Below are positions 17,247-25,444 of a stretch of DNA of 64,000 bases, in pieces. Below the pieces are notes generated by a model. It saw nothing but the letters and a program-made list of their open reading frames with translations. It did no database searches and was not told where the DNA came from. The stretch spans positions 7,692,766 to 7,756,765 of the forward strand of contig NZ_JASVWB010000002.1 of the NCBI RefSeq assembly GCF_030287445.1, in the 5' to 3' direction. Numbering within the stretch: the first letter of the stretch is position 1; the number at the start of each line of letters is the position of its first letter. The translations under genes were made by a program, and so were the position numbers. This stretch comes from Streptomyces sp. ALI-76-A (GTDB lineage: Bacteria; Actinomycetota; Actinomycetes; Streptomycetales; Streptomycetaceae).

Positions 17247-20200
17247 GGGACCTCACCCACGCCGTGCCGGACGCGGGCGTCCTGCCCCCCGGTCCGCCGT
17301 CCGACGCGGTCGACCTGGCCACGCTGCTCAGCACCACGGTCCGTGTCGAACCCGAACTGCTGCGGGCGGTGCGCGTCGTACTGCTGCCCCAGGTCGACGT
17401 CGGCGCGGAGTCCGACCTGTGGTTCAGCCAGTGGGCCGCCAGCCGCAACCCGCGCGCCATGGTGCTCCTCCCCGATGTCCAGCGCGTGCTCAGGACCCGA
17501 CTGCCCGAGGTCCTCGCACGCTGCGCCTCACCGCCCGGTGTCGCTCCGGCGGATCGTCTGAGACACCTGATCGCCAGCCGCCACCACCATCTCTCCCCCC
17601 TCATGCGGTTGGAGGAGGAGATCCTCTGGCTGTCCGCACGCGGCGGTGACGAGGACTCCGGGTTGCGGGAGGCGGAGGCGGCCCTGCGGTCGGCGCTGCG
17701 GGCCCTGGTCGAGCACGCAGGACGGGAGGCGATCGCCGACTGGGTCGTCAGCGTGTGCCCGCGCCTGCCGGAGCCGCTGCGGCACACGGTCACCGGCTGG
17801 CAGTACCGCTCCATCGCGTACCTCCTGGAACCGAACACGCCGGTCGACCGGCGTGCTCCAGCCCGCCTCACCTGCCAGGACGCCGCGCTCGTCGTCGACT
17901 CCGTGGCCGCCTCCGGAGAAACGGACGTGCCCGAGACCTGGGTCGCGGTCCGCCTGGACGGTGATGTGCTGCATGTCGGAGGTGCCGAGGAGGACGAGCC
18001 GGGCAGCGTGTTCATCGGTGCGCCCGGCACCGATCCCGTCGTGCTGGAGGTGCTCTCCGGCATGGACGACCAGACAGGCAGGCCCCTCCAGGTGCGCCCG
18101 GGCGAACGGGTCAGGATCACCGGATGCTCGCCCACGACCCGCCTGCTGACCGCGGACCGCCGCGTCTACGACCCGTCGACGCCGGTCGAACGGCAGCCGG
18201 GCGGAGTCGCCGCGCCGGGGACACCGCCTCGGAGCGTGCTCCTGGGACCCCCGCCCGTCATGGACGCGTTCTCCCGGTCGGTCCACGACGACCTGCGCGA
18301 AGGACTCAGGCGGGCCGGTCACGAGGTGTGGGATCTCCAGGCGCTGTGGCCGTCCCCCACGCGGACCGGGGACATCCCATGGCCCCTGACGGTGGACGTG
18401 GTGGTCTTCCTGCTCGACCGGGAGCTGCTCACCTCGCCCGTCGTACGCGACCAGATCAGGACGTTGACCTCATGGGCGGCGGAGATCGGCGCGCCCAAGC
18501 CCTTGGCGGTGCCGCTGGGGGGCCTGCGATCCGAGGACCGGAGGGCGCTGCCCGGTGCGGACGCCTGCACCTGGGTGGACGGCACGTATTCCCGTGTGTG
18601 GTCGAAGGACTGCCCGTGGGGTCCCGGTCATGCCTGGGAGATCGCGGCGGAGGTGGCGGACGCGGTCGGCAGAACGGTCACCGAGCGGGCTTTGGCACCC
18701 GTCGGCACGCGTGCCTTTCCGACGCGGCACCGGCTGCTGAGCCGCAGGGTCGACGAGCTCCTGCGACGTTTCGCCGCCCACGGGGAGCGCCGTTTTCTCG
18801 ACGAGGCGATCGGCCTCTTCCCCGCCGGCTCGCAGACGCCGCCGCCCACGGACGTGTGGGCCGCGCACGCCCACGTCGGACAGGCCCGCGCCCTGCACCA
18901 CCGGGCCCGGCTCACCGGGAGCCCGCAGGACGCCGAAAGCGCCGTGCGACTGCTGCGCCGAGTGATGGACCGCACCACCGACCCGTCCGCCGCCGAACCC
19001 GGTTCCTGGGCCCGCCTGCGCAGACGCGCGCTGACCGAACTGCTGTCGGCGTTGCGGGTCCACATCGGGATCACGGGTGCCGGTCCGCTGCCGGACCGGC
19101 TGGTCGCCGCACTCGACGAGGCCGTGACGCTCGGCCGTGCCGCACTCGACGAGGAGCAGGAGGCCGGCCTGCGTCTCGAGCTGACGGCCTGCCTGGCCCC
19201 TCTCATGGCGAGTGACCTGTGGCTGCGCCGTCACCCGCTGGAGACCCGATCGACGGCGTTGCTCAACTTCGCGGCCGCGGGCGCGGGGGACGCCGTCCCG
19301 CTGACCGAACGGGTGGCCGCTGCCCGCGACGCGGCTCGGCTCGCGACTCACGAGGCGGACGTGGGTCTGGCGGTGCGGGTCTTCGACCGGTGGTTCGCGC
19401 TCCTGGAAGGGGCCGACTGGGTACGTCTCGGGGCGACCCGGTTCGCGGCTCTGACCGCGGGGTTCGCGGGGGCGCCGGAGAACGCCGCCGTGTGCGCGGT
19501 CGCGGCCGGGGAGCCCGCCATGGCAGCCCTGCTCTCACTGGAGCGGGGTCTCGCCCTCCAGCGAGTGATCCTGGCGGGGCGGGCCGTGCACGGAGACGAC
19601 CCGCGCTCCTGCCAGCCGCGCTGGCGCCGGTCGCGCCGGTTGCGCCAGGAGGTCGCCCGGCTCGCCGTCCAGTGGACACAGGACGAGTTGCGGGCGGTGA
19701 CGAGCGAGGGGCCGGTGGTCGTCCTCGCCACGGCGGAGGCGCGTGGTGAGGCTCTGATCCTCAGCGGCGGGACCGTCACCGCCGTGCGCCTGCCGGGCGT
19801 CACCGCGGCCGCCGTCCGGCGATGGTCACCCGACGACCCCGGCATCCGTGAGGCACTGCGGCCGGTGGCGCAAGAGCTCCGGCGCAGGTCACCGGTCACG
19901 GACGGCTCGCGGACACCACGGATGTTCTGGTGTCCGACGGGGTCGTTCTCGCGCCTTCCCGTCCACGAGGCCTGCTCCCGGGCCACCTCGTCGCCGACCG
20001 TGTCCACGTACACCGCGTCGCTGTCGGAACTGTGCGGCTCCCGTCGCGTCGACAGCGGGCCTGGTGCACGGCCGGGGGCGCGGCCCTTGGTGGTCGTCTC
20101 GCCCGCGGCGGGCGACGCCGGGTGGGCTGAGCGTGCCGCGGCCGAGGTGCGGGCCGTCACCGACACCGGTATGGCGTTCGACCTGCTCACGGGTGCTCAC

Positions 20201-20680
20201 GCGACGAGACTGGCGGTTCTCGAGGCGGCCACCGGGGTCGAGGTCGTCCATCTCGTCGGCCGTCTCGTGCCGCCGGCGGTGGCCGGCTGGGGCGAGGGCT
20301 GGGCGATCGCGCTGGCGGACGGGCCGCTCACCGCGGCCGACATCGCCGCGGCGGACCTGTCCCGCACCGGGCTGGTCTTCCTGTCGGGGTACGGCGAGGC
20401 CGTGGGCGGCGGTACCGACCCCGATCGGGACACCCTGGCCGGCAGCCTGCACAGGGCGGGGTGCCGGCATGTCGTCGCCTCACTGTCGACCCCTGGTGCG
20501 CCGGACGCCGCCGACGGCGTCGATCGGGTGGTCGCCCGGTTCTACGAAGCGCTTCTCGACGGTGGCCGGCGACCGCGACCCGACCGGGCCCCCTTCGCCC
20601 TGCACCAGGCGATGACGGCCGCACGCGGAGAGGGGGAGACGCGGCGACCACCGCAGTCCTTCGTGCACATCGGCTCGTGA
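17243..20680 (+). CDS. large CHAT-like protein lacking catalytic residues, with TIR-like middle domain, 1145 aa
   Basis: The ATG at 17243 overlaps the previous stop. Residues 1-320 contain an uncharacterised, partly helical domain and a beta-rich stretch. Residues about 330-480 follow the strand-helix pattern of a TIR-like fold, without an obvious catalytic Glu. Residues 490-880 are alpha-helical. The C-terminus (about 890-1145) is CHAT-like, ending in ALHQAM...FVHIGS. In active CHAT proteases the motifs are HxxCHG and LSAC; here they read HLVGRL (1003-1008) and LSGY (1047-1050), so the catalytic His and Cys are Arg1007 and Tyr1050. It therefore looks like a non-proteolytic scaffold or sensor. 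Assignment of the CHAT fold is strong; that of the TIR-like part is tentative. Confidence 0.7.
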   Translation: MRDLTHAVPDAGVLPPGPPSDAVDLATLLSTTVRVEPELLRAVRVVLLPQVDVGAESDLWFSQWAASRNPRAMVLLPDVQRVLRTRLPEVLARCASPPGVAPADRLRHLIASRHHHLSPLMRLEEEILWLSARGGDEDSGLREAEAALRSALRALVEHAGREAIADWVVSVCPRLPEPLRHTVTGWQYRSIAYLLEPNTPVDRRAPARLTCQDAALVVDSVAASGETDVPETWVAVRLDGDVLHVGGAEEDEPGSVFIGAPGTDPVVLEVLSGMDDQTGRPLQVRPGERVRITGCSPTTRLLTADRRVYDPSTPVERQPGGVAAPGTPPRSVLLGPPPVMDAFSRSVHDDLREGLRRAGHEVWDLQALWPSPTRTGDIPWPLTVDVVVFLLDRELLTSPVVRDQIRTLTSWAAEIGAPKPLAVPLGGLRSEDRRALPGADACTWVDGTYSRVWSKDCPWGPGHAWEIAAEVADAVGRTVTERALAPVGTRAFPTRHRLLSRRVDELLRRFAAHGERRFLDEAIGLFPAGSQTPPPTDVWAAHAHVGQARALHHRARLTGSPQDAESAVRLLRRVMDRTTDPSAAEPGSWARLRRRALTELLSALRVHIGITGAGPLPDRLVAALDEAVTLGRAALDEEQEAGLRLELTACLAPLMASDLWLRRHPLETRSTALLNFAAAGAGDAVPLTERVAAARDAARLATHEADVGLAVRVFDRWFALLEGADWVRLGATRFAALTAGFAGAPENAAVCAVAAGEPAMAALLSLERGLALQRVILAGRAVHGDDPRSCQPRWRRSRRLRQEVARLAVQWTQDELRAVTSEGPVVVLATAEARGEALILSGGTVTAVRLPGVTAAAVRRWSPDDPGIREALRPVAQELRRRSPVTDGSRTPRMFWCPTGSFSRLPVHEACSRATSSPTVSTYTASLSELCGSRRVDSGPGARPGARPLVVVSPAAGDAGWAERAAAEVRAVTDTGMAFDLLTGAHATRLAVLEAATGVEVVHLVGRLVPPAVAGWGEGWAIALADGPLTAADIAAADLSRTGLVFLSGYGEAVGGGTDPDRDTLAGSLHRAGCRHVVASLSTPGAPDAADGVDRVVARFYEALLDGGRRPRPDRAPFALHQAMTAARGEGETRRPPQSFVHIGS

Positions 20681-20702
20681 CGGGAAGAAAGGGAGAGCCT
20701 TC

Positions 20703-21137
20703 ATGACGTTCGCCGACATGGCTTCATACACGTCTGACGAGGTCAAGCACATGGAATTCATCCAGGCGGTGGTGACCCGGCTGGGAAACGGTTCCTTCCT
20801 GATCAAAGGGTGGACCATGACGGTCAGCGGGGTCTTCTTCGGAATCCTGGTGAACAACCTGAGCTGGAAACTCGCCGCGACGGGGATCATCCCCATCCTG
20901 GGATTCTGGCTGCTCGACTCCTATTACCTCAGGCAGGAGCGACTCTTTCGCGCACTCTACGACGAGGTGAGGGTGCGCGCGGCCGGAGTGGCGCCGTTCT
21001 CGATGAACGTGGGGCCCTACCTCGCCCGCGTCCCGTGGGGTCGGGTCGTCGGGTCGCGCACCATGGTCAATTTCTACGGTGTCCTCGGGGCCGTCGATGT
21101 CGCCTTCACGGTCGGAGCGGTCATCGCAGCCGCGTGA
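20703..21137 (+). CDS. small multi-pass membrane protein (SLATT/S-nTM-like), 144 aa
   Basis: It lies 22 bases after the CHAT-like gene, with GGGAGA before the ATG. Three hydrophobic segments are visible: about residues 33-54, 59-77 and 121-143, with a charged segment (YYLRQERLFRALYDEVR) between the second and third. The N-terminal EFIQAVVTRLGNGSFLIKGW pattern is typical of a small membrane protein family common next to conflict genes in actinobacteria. Such proteins are proposed to be pore-forming effectors triggered by nucleotide signals; that role is inference here. Confidence 0.6.
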   Translation: MTFADMASYTSDEVKHMEFIQAVVTRLGNGSFLIKGWTMTVSGVFFGILVNNLSWKLAATGIIPILGFWLLDSYYLRQERLFRALYDEVRVRAAGVAPFSMNVGPYLARVPWGRVVGSRTMVNFYGVLGAVDVAFTVGAVIAAA

Positions 21138-21246
21138 TCGCCATGGTGTGTCGCACCGCAGAAGCGCGTGGCGCCGGCTTCCACCGCGCGTCGGACCTGC
21201 TGTACGGTCACGCGATGCCCGGGTTCGAGGCGCGGAGGAATCGCTC

Positions 21247-21711
21247 ATGTCGACAAGGGGACACGCGGCCGCGGGATGTCCGTTCTGCGAGATCGTCGCG
21301 GGCCGGTCACCGGCGAGAATCGTCCACGAATCCCCGCACACGCTCGCTTTCCTGCCGCTGCGTCCTGCCACGCGAGGTCACACGCTGGTGGTACCCAAAC
21401 GGCACGTCACGGACCTCTGGCAGCTCGACACCTTGACGGCCCACCCGTTGATGGAATCCGTGCTGCTGGTGGCGCAGGGCATCAGATCGGCGTTGTCACC
21501 GGAAGGGCTCAATCTCATCAACTCGGCCGGCGAGGTGGCGTCGCAGACGGTGTTCCACCTCCACATGCACCTCGTGCCGAGATGGCCGGACGACGGAATG
21601 AGACACCTGTGGCCCGAGAGCGAGAATCCGGGAGACGAGCAGCTGGATTCCCTGACGCGCGTGCTGAGGGAAGGAATCAGCGAGGCGGGCGGCAGGGCCT
21701 CGGGCCGCTGA
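21247..21711 (+). CDS. HIT-family nucleotide hydrolase, 154 aa
   Basis: CPFC at residues 11-14, GHTLVVPKRH at 44-53 and the histidine triad HLHMHLVP (104-111) identify a HIT-domain protein of the Hint/Fhit branch. It is a nucleotidyl hydrolase or transferase acting on dinucleotide polyphosphates or AMP conjugates. The ATG at 21247 has GGAGGAA at six bases. It follows the small membrane protein by 109 bases in the same direction, so it may belong to the conflict island or be an independent gene. A nucleotide-cleaving enzyme next to TIR and membrane effectors would be a natural brake on a nucleotide signal; this is inference. Confidence 0.85.
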   Translation: MSTRGHAAAGCPFCEIVAGRSPARIVHESPHTLAFLPLRPATRGHTLVVPKRHVTDLWQLDTLTAHPLMESVLLVAQGIRSALSPEGLNLINSAGEVASQTVFHLHMHLVPRWPDDGMRHLWPESENPGDEQLDSLTRVLREGISEAGGRASGR

Positions 21712-21860
21712 CCGGAACCGCCCCGCCAGTGCGTGTCGCGCTGTCGCGTTCGTGGAAGCGGTTTGTCGTTCGCGGAAGAACTGGTGAGGTCGCCCGGACA
21801 GAGCCGCCGGGCGGAAAAGAGTTCGCCCAGCGTGCCCGGTACACGCCATGATCCGCACTC

Positions 21861-22580
21861 GTGACGATGTCGAAGCAGTTCCTGGTCGGGGCAGCCGCCC
21901 GCAACAACGCCGAGTGGTGTGCGGCGATGAGCCGGTCGCACGGAGTGGCGGGCGAGTTCGGTGCGCGGGCCTGGACCGCTGCGACCCGTACGCCGCCGTA
22001 CTACCCCGACGCGGTGACGCTGGTGCCGGACGCCGACCCGGCCGCGCTGGTGGACCGGATCGACACCGGCGGGCCGGGTGCCTCCGTCAAGGACAGCTTC
22101 GCCGACCTCGATCTGAGCGGGGCCGGTTTCCGCGTCCTGTTCGAGGCGCAGTGGATCCACCGCCCGGCGGGTGCGCCCGCGCTCGTCTCCGACCTCCGCT
22201 GGGACGTGGCGGGCGACGGGGACGCGCTGCGGACCTGGGCGCTCGCCTGGGACGGCGACGGCGACGGCGACGGCGACGCTGACCTCTTCCGGCCCGAACT
22301 GCTCGCCGATCCGGCCACGTTCGTCCTCGCCGGCCGGGGCGCCGACGGTCAGGTGGTCGCCGGAGCGGTGGCGAGCCGTAGTGATCACGTGGTCGGTGTC
22401 TCCAACGTCTTCGCGCACAGCGGCGGCCCCGACGCGGCCTGGCCGGTCGTCCTCGGCGCGGTGCACCGGCTGTTCCCCACCCTGCCGGTGGTCGGCTACG
22501 AGCACGGTGACGACCTGGCGACCGCCGTCCGGCACGGCTTCGAGCCGGTCGGTCCGCTGCGGATCTGGCTGCACGGGTAG
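21861..22580 (+). CDS. GNAT-like hypothetical protein, 239 aa
   Basis: The GTG at 21861 or the ATG two codons later starts this protein; no strong ribosome site is seen. Its C-terminal half reads like the end of a GNAT acetyltransferase fold (VAGAVASRSDHVVGVSNVF, then GYEHGDDLATAVRHGFEPVGPLRIWL). The N-terminal part matches nothing that I recognise. A run of alternating Asp-Gly (residues about 131-139) is encoded by repeated GACGGC hexamers and is probably a length-variable loop. It is convergent with the following hydrolase gene. Function is unknown beyond possible acetyltransfer. Confidence 0.6.
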   Translation: MTMSKQFLVGAAARNNAEWCAAMSRSHGVAGEFGARAWTAATRTPPYYPDAVTLVPDADPAALVDRIDTGGPGASVKDSFADLDLSGAGFRVLFEAQWIHRPAGAPALVSDLRWDVAGDGDALRTWALAWDGDGDGDGDADLFRPELLADPATFVLAGRGADGQVVAGAVASRSDHVVGVSNVFAHSGGPDAAWPVVLGAVHRLFPTLPVVGYEHGDDLATAVRHGFEPVGPLRIWLHG

Positions 22581-22670
22581 ACCGGTCTGCGGCCTTCGGC
22601 CGGTGCGTGAACCGGCGGCCATGATCGGGCGGTTGGATCGGGTGTCCGTGGCATGAACCGGTGAAAGGCA

Positions 22671-22707
22671 GGGCGGGCCGGACACCGTAGGGGCGTTTGG
22701 CCCGCCC
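22671..22707. terminator. hairpin between convergent genes
   Basis: Perfect 9-base arms GGGCGGGCC (22671-22679) and GGCCCGCCC (22699-22707) enclose a 19-base loop. The hairpin lies between two convergent genes, so it probably terminates both; no U-tract follows, as is common in high-GC actinobacteria. Confidence 0.6.
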
Positions 22708-22722
22708 GGGCCTGTCCTGGCG

Positions 22723-23439
22723 TCAGCTCGTCGCGCGGACCACGTCGCGGATCAGCTCGGCGACCTCCTTGGGCCGGGACACCGCGACGGCGTGCGAGGC
22801 GCCCTCCAGCTCGGTGATCGTGGCGCCGGCCCGCTTGGCGCCGAAGCGCTCGACCTCCGGGTTGATCGCCTGGTCCGCCGCGGCCACGAGGGCCCAGGAC
22901 GGCTTCGTCCGCCACGCGGCGGCGGTGGCGGTCTCCTCGAACGCCCCGGCGGCGAGCGGGCGTTGGGCGGCGGCCAACACCTTGGTGACGGAGGCCGGGA
23001 CGTCCGCGGCGAAGATCTCCGGGTACGCCTCCGCCTTGATGGTGACCTCGACCGCGGGCTCCGCGCCCTCGACCGGGTACGTCCACTCCTTCAGGTTGCT
23101 GACGAGCGGCGAGAGCGGGAAGCGCCCCTGCAACTCGCCCAGGCTCTCGCCCTCCTCCAGGACGTACGCGGCCACGTAGACCAGACCGACCACGTTCTCC
23201 GCGGTGCCGGCCACGGTGATCAGCGCACCGCCGTAGGAGTGGCCGACCAGCACGACCGGGCCGTCGACCTGCGCCGCCACGGAGGCGATGTACGCGGCGT
23301 CCGAGGCCAGACCGCGCAGCGGGTTGGACGGCGCCAGCACGGGGATGCCGTGGCTCTGCAGCTCCGCGATGACCCCGGACCAGCTGCCGGCGTCCGCGAA
23401 CGCGCCGTGCACGAGAAGGACGGTGGGAGTGGTGGACAT
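22723..23439 (-). CDS. alpha/beta hydrolase (EstC/salicylate-esterase-like), 238 aa
   Basis: The sequence begins VLLVHGAFADAGSW, the oxyanion region of short alpha/beta hydrolases, and carries the nucleophile elbow GHSYGG with Ser68. A later Asp (AAADQAINP) and His (GASHAVAVS) complete a plausible triad. Length matches the family. The ATG at 23439 is preceded by AAGGAG at eight bases. It lies 23 bases downstream of the HSL-type esterase gene on the same strand, so both are probably cotranscribed. Substrate is unknown; relatives hydrolyse small esters or act as non-haem chloroperoxidases. Confidence 0.85.
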   Translation of the reverse strand: MSTTPTVLLVHGAFADAGSWSGVIAELQSHGIPVLAPSNPLRGLASDAAYIASVAAQVDGPVVLVGHSYGGALITVAGTAENVVGLVYVAAYVLEEGESLGELQGRFPLSPLVSNLKEWTYPVEGAEPAVEVTIKAEAYPEIFAADVPASVTKVLAAAQRPLAAGAFEETATAAAWRTKPSWALVAAADQAINPEVERFGAKRAGATITELEGASHAVAVSRPKEVAELIRDVVRATS

Positions 23440-23462
23440 GAGGGGTTCTCCTTCTGGGTGTT

Positions 23463-24434
23463 TCAGTGACCGTGCAGGGCGGTGCGCAGGGTCCCCACGG
23501 CCAGGGTGATGGCGGCTTCGGCGGCGTGGGTCTCGCGCAGGGCGTTGAGCATGACGAAGTCGTGGATGATGCCCTGGTAGCGGACGGCGGTGACGGGGAC
23601 GCCGGCGGCGCGGAGCTTGTTGGCGTAGGCCTCGCCCTCGTCGCGCAGGACGTCGGCTTCGGCGGTGATGACCAGGGCCGGGGGCAGGCCGGTGAGCTGT
23701 TCGGTGGTGGCGCGCAGGGGGGAGGCGGTGATCTGGGCGCGTTCGCTCTCGTCGGTCGTGTACTGGTCCCAGAACCACTGCATGCCGTCGCGGCGCAGGA
23801 AGTAGCCGGTGGCGAACTGGTGGTAGGAGCCGGTGTCGAAGGCGGCGTCGGTGACCGGGTAGAACAGGACCTGCTGGCGGAGGGGGACGTCGCCGCGTTC
23901 CTTGGCCATCAGGGTGAGGGCGGCGCTCATGTTGCCGCCCACGGAGTCGCCGGCGACGGCCAGCCGGCTGCCGTCGAGGTCCTTGGTGGCGCCCTGGTGG
24001 ACGATCCACTGGGCGACGGTGTAGTTCTGCTCGATGGCGAGGGGGTAGCGGGCTTCGGGGGAGAGGTCGTACTCGGGGAAGACCACGGCGGCGCCGGTGC
24101 CGGTGGCGAGTTCGCGGACCAGGCGGTCGTGGGTGTGGGCGTTGCCGAAGACCCAGCCGGCGCCGTGGATGTAGAGGATCACCGGGAGGACGCCGGTGGC
24201 TCCGGCCGGGCGGACGATGCGGGTGCGGACGCTGCCGGTGGGGCCGCCGGGGACGGTGATCCATTCCTCGTCGGTGTCCGGCTTGGTGATGGCGCCGGAC
24301 TGGACCTCGTCGACCGCCTTGCGGCCCTCGGCGGGCGGCAGGTCGAAGAGGTAGGGCGGATTCGCGGTCGCCGCGGCGACCGCGGCCGCCGCCGGCTCCA
24401 GGACCGGCTGAACCGGCTCAGCGACGTCGGACAT
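23463..24434 (-). CDS. HSL-family alpha/beta hydrolase (esterase), 323 aa
   Basis: An HGAGW oxyanion motif (residues 90-94, a variant of HGGGW), the elbow GDSVGG with Ser164, DVLRDEGE containing the acid, and IIHDF containing the catalytic His follow the hormone-sensitive-lipase order. It cleaves short-chain esters, probably in the cytoplasm, since no signal peptide is seen. GGGAG lies six bases before the ATG. A diverged paralogue is encoded divergently about 1 kb away (25445), with matching motifs such as LPPALV, EADVLRDEGEAYA and YQG.IH.F. Confidence 0.85.
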   Translation of the reverse strand: MSDVAEPVQPVLEPAAAAVAAATANPPYLFDLPPAEGRKAVDEVQSGAITKPDTDEEWITVPGGPTGSVRTRIVRPAGATGVLPVILYIHGAGWVFGNAHTHDRLVRELATGTGAAVVFPEYDLSPEARYPLAIEQNYTVAQWIVHQGATKDLDGSRLAVAGDSVGGNMSAALTLMAKERGDVPLRQQVLFYPVTDAAFDTGSYHQFATGYFLRRDGMQWFWDQYTTDESERAQITASPLRATTEQLTGLPPALVITAEADVLRDEGEAYANKLRAAGVPVTAVRYQGIIHDFVMLNALRETHAAEAAITLAVGTLRTALHGH

Positions 24435-25444
24435 GTGTGTCTCCCGGATTTTCAGGTGAGGCGCCGGTCTCTCCGGCGGGACGGCCGCGGGGCAGACACG
24501 GAGATCTGCGGGCCGTCGACCGTCACGCTAGGACCCCGGCGCCGGTGCCGGGCGACCATCAGTGCACCGGCACTGACCTCACAGCGCATGGAGACGGTCC
24601 CGGCGCCGAGGCCTTCCCGGACGGCCCGGACCTCGGAACGCTTGGAGCGCCGGACCGCCCGGACCGCTCGGACCGACCTGAGCGCCCGGACCCGCCCGGA
24701 CCCGCCCGGACCCGCCCGGACCCGCCCGGACCGACCTGAGCGCCCGGACCGCAGGCCAGCCGGATCGCTTCGAGCCCGCCGTCCCGCGCCGCCCTGAGCC
24801 CCTGGGCCACCCGCGCCGCTCAGGCCGGCCCGATCGCCCTGAGCGCCGGACTGCCTGAGCCGCCAGCACTGCCCTGACCGCCCCCACCAGCCAGATCGCC
24901 CCGAGCCCGCGCGGCCCGGGCCGCCCCGATCCGTCGGATCGCCCTGAGCGCCCGCACAGGCCGGGCCGCCAGCACGGGCCGGGCCGGCCGGACCGCCCCC
25001 AGGACCGCCCAGACCGGCCAGGTCGCCCGATCGCCCGTACGGCCCGGGTCGCCCGCACTGCCGGCCGGCCGGACCGCCCCGCAACGCCGTACCTACCTGC
25101 TCGGCCCTCGCGTGCCCCGACCACCATGGCACCGCCCTGTTGCCTGACCGCGCACGGCTCTTGCCTGGGGCCGCAGGGGCCGCCGTACCGCCGCCCACAA
25201 GCGACGGGACGCCCTCATGCTGAACCGGACGAACGCGGATGACGGGCCCGGCGGCGCGGAAGTGTGCACGCAGCGGCACAGATGAGTGCGGTGCCCCGCT
25301 TGTTTCCCGCCGACGGCCCCCTGGGGTGAGTCCCGCGTGCCGGTGGAGCCGCCACCGGCGCCGCGCGCCCTCGTGCCCCGCCGCGGGTGCGGAACCGCTC
25401 CCTCGAACGGCCTCAGTGATCCGCCCCCACGCGCAGGAGTCCCC
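24435..25444. other. gene-free low-complexity spacer between two esterase genes
   Basis: About 1 kb with no convincing gene. From about 24640 to 25080 it is built from degenerate CGGACCGCCC-like blocks, with recurring GACCTGAGCGCC and CGCCCTGAGCG words. Open frames through it on either strand encode only Gly/Arg/Ser or Pro/Asp repeats, which marks them as composition artefacts. The promoters of both divergent esterase genes must lie at its edges. Confidence 0.7.
24683..24732. repeat. five perfect 10-base tandem repeats
   Basis: The unit CGCCCGGACC is repeated five times without interruption. A sixth copy follows at 24741 after the octamer GACCTGAG, which also precedes the array. It lies within the low-complexity spacer. 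Confidence 0.85.
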
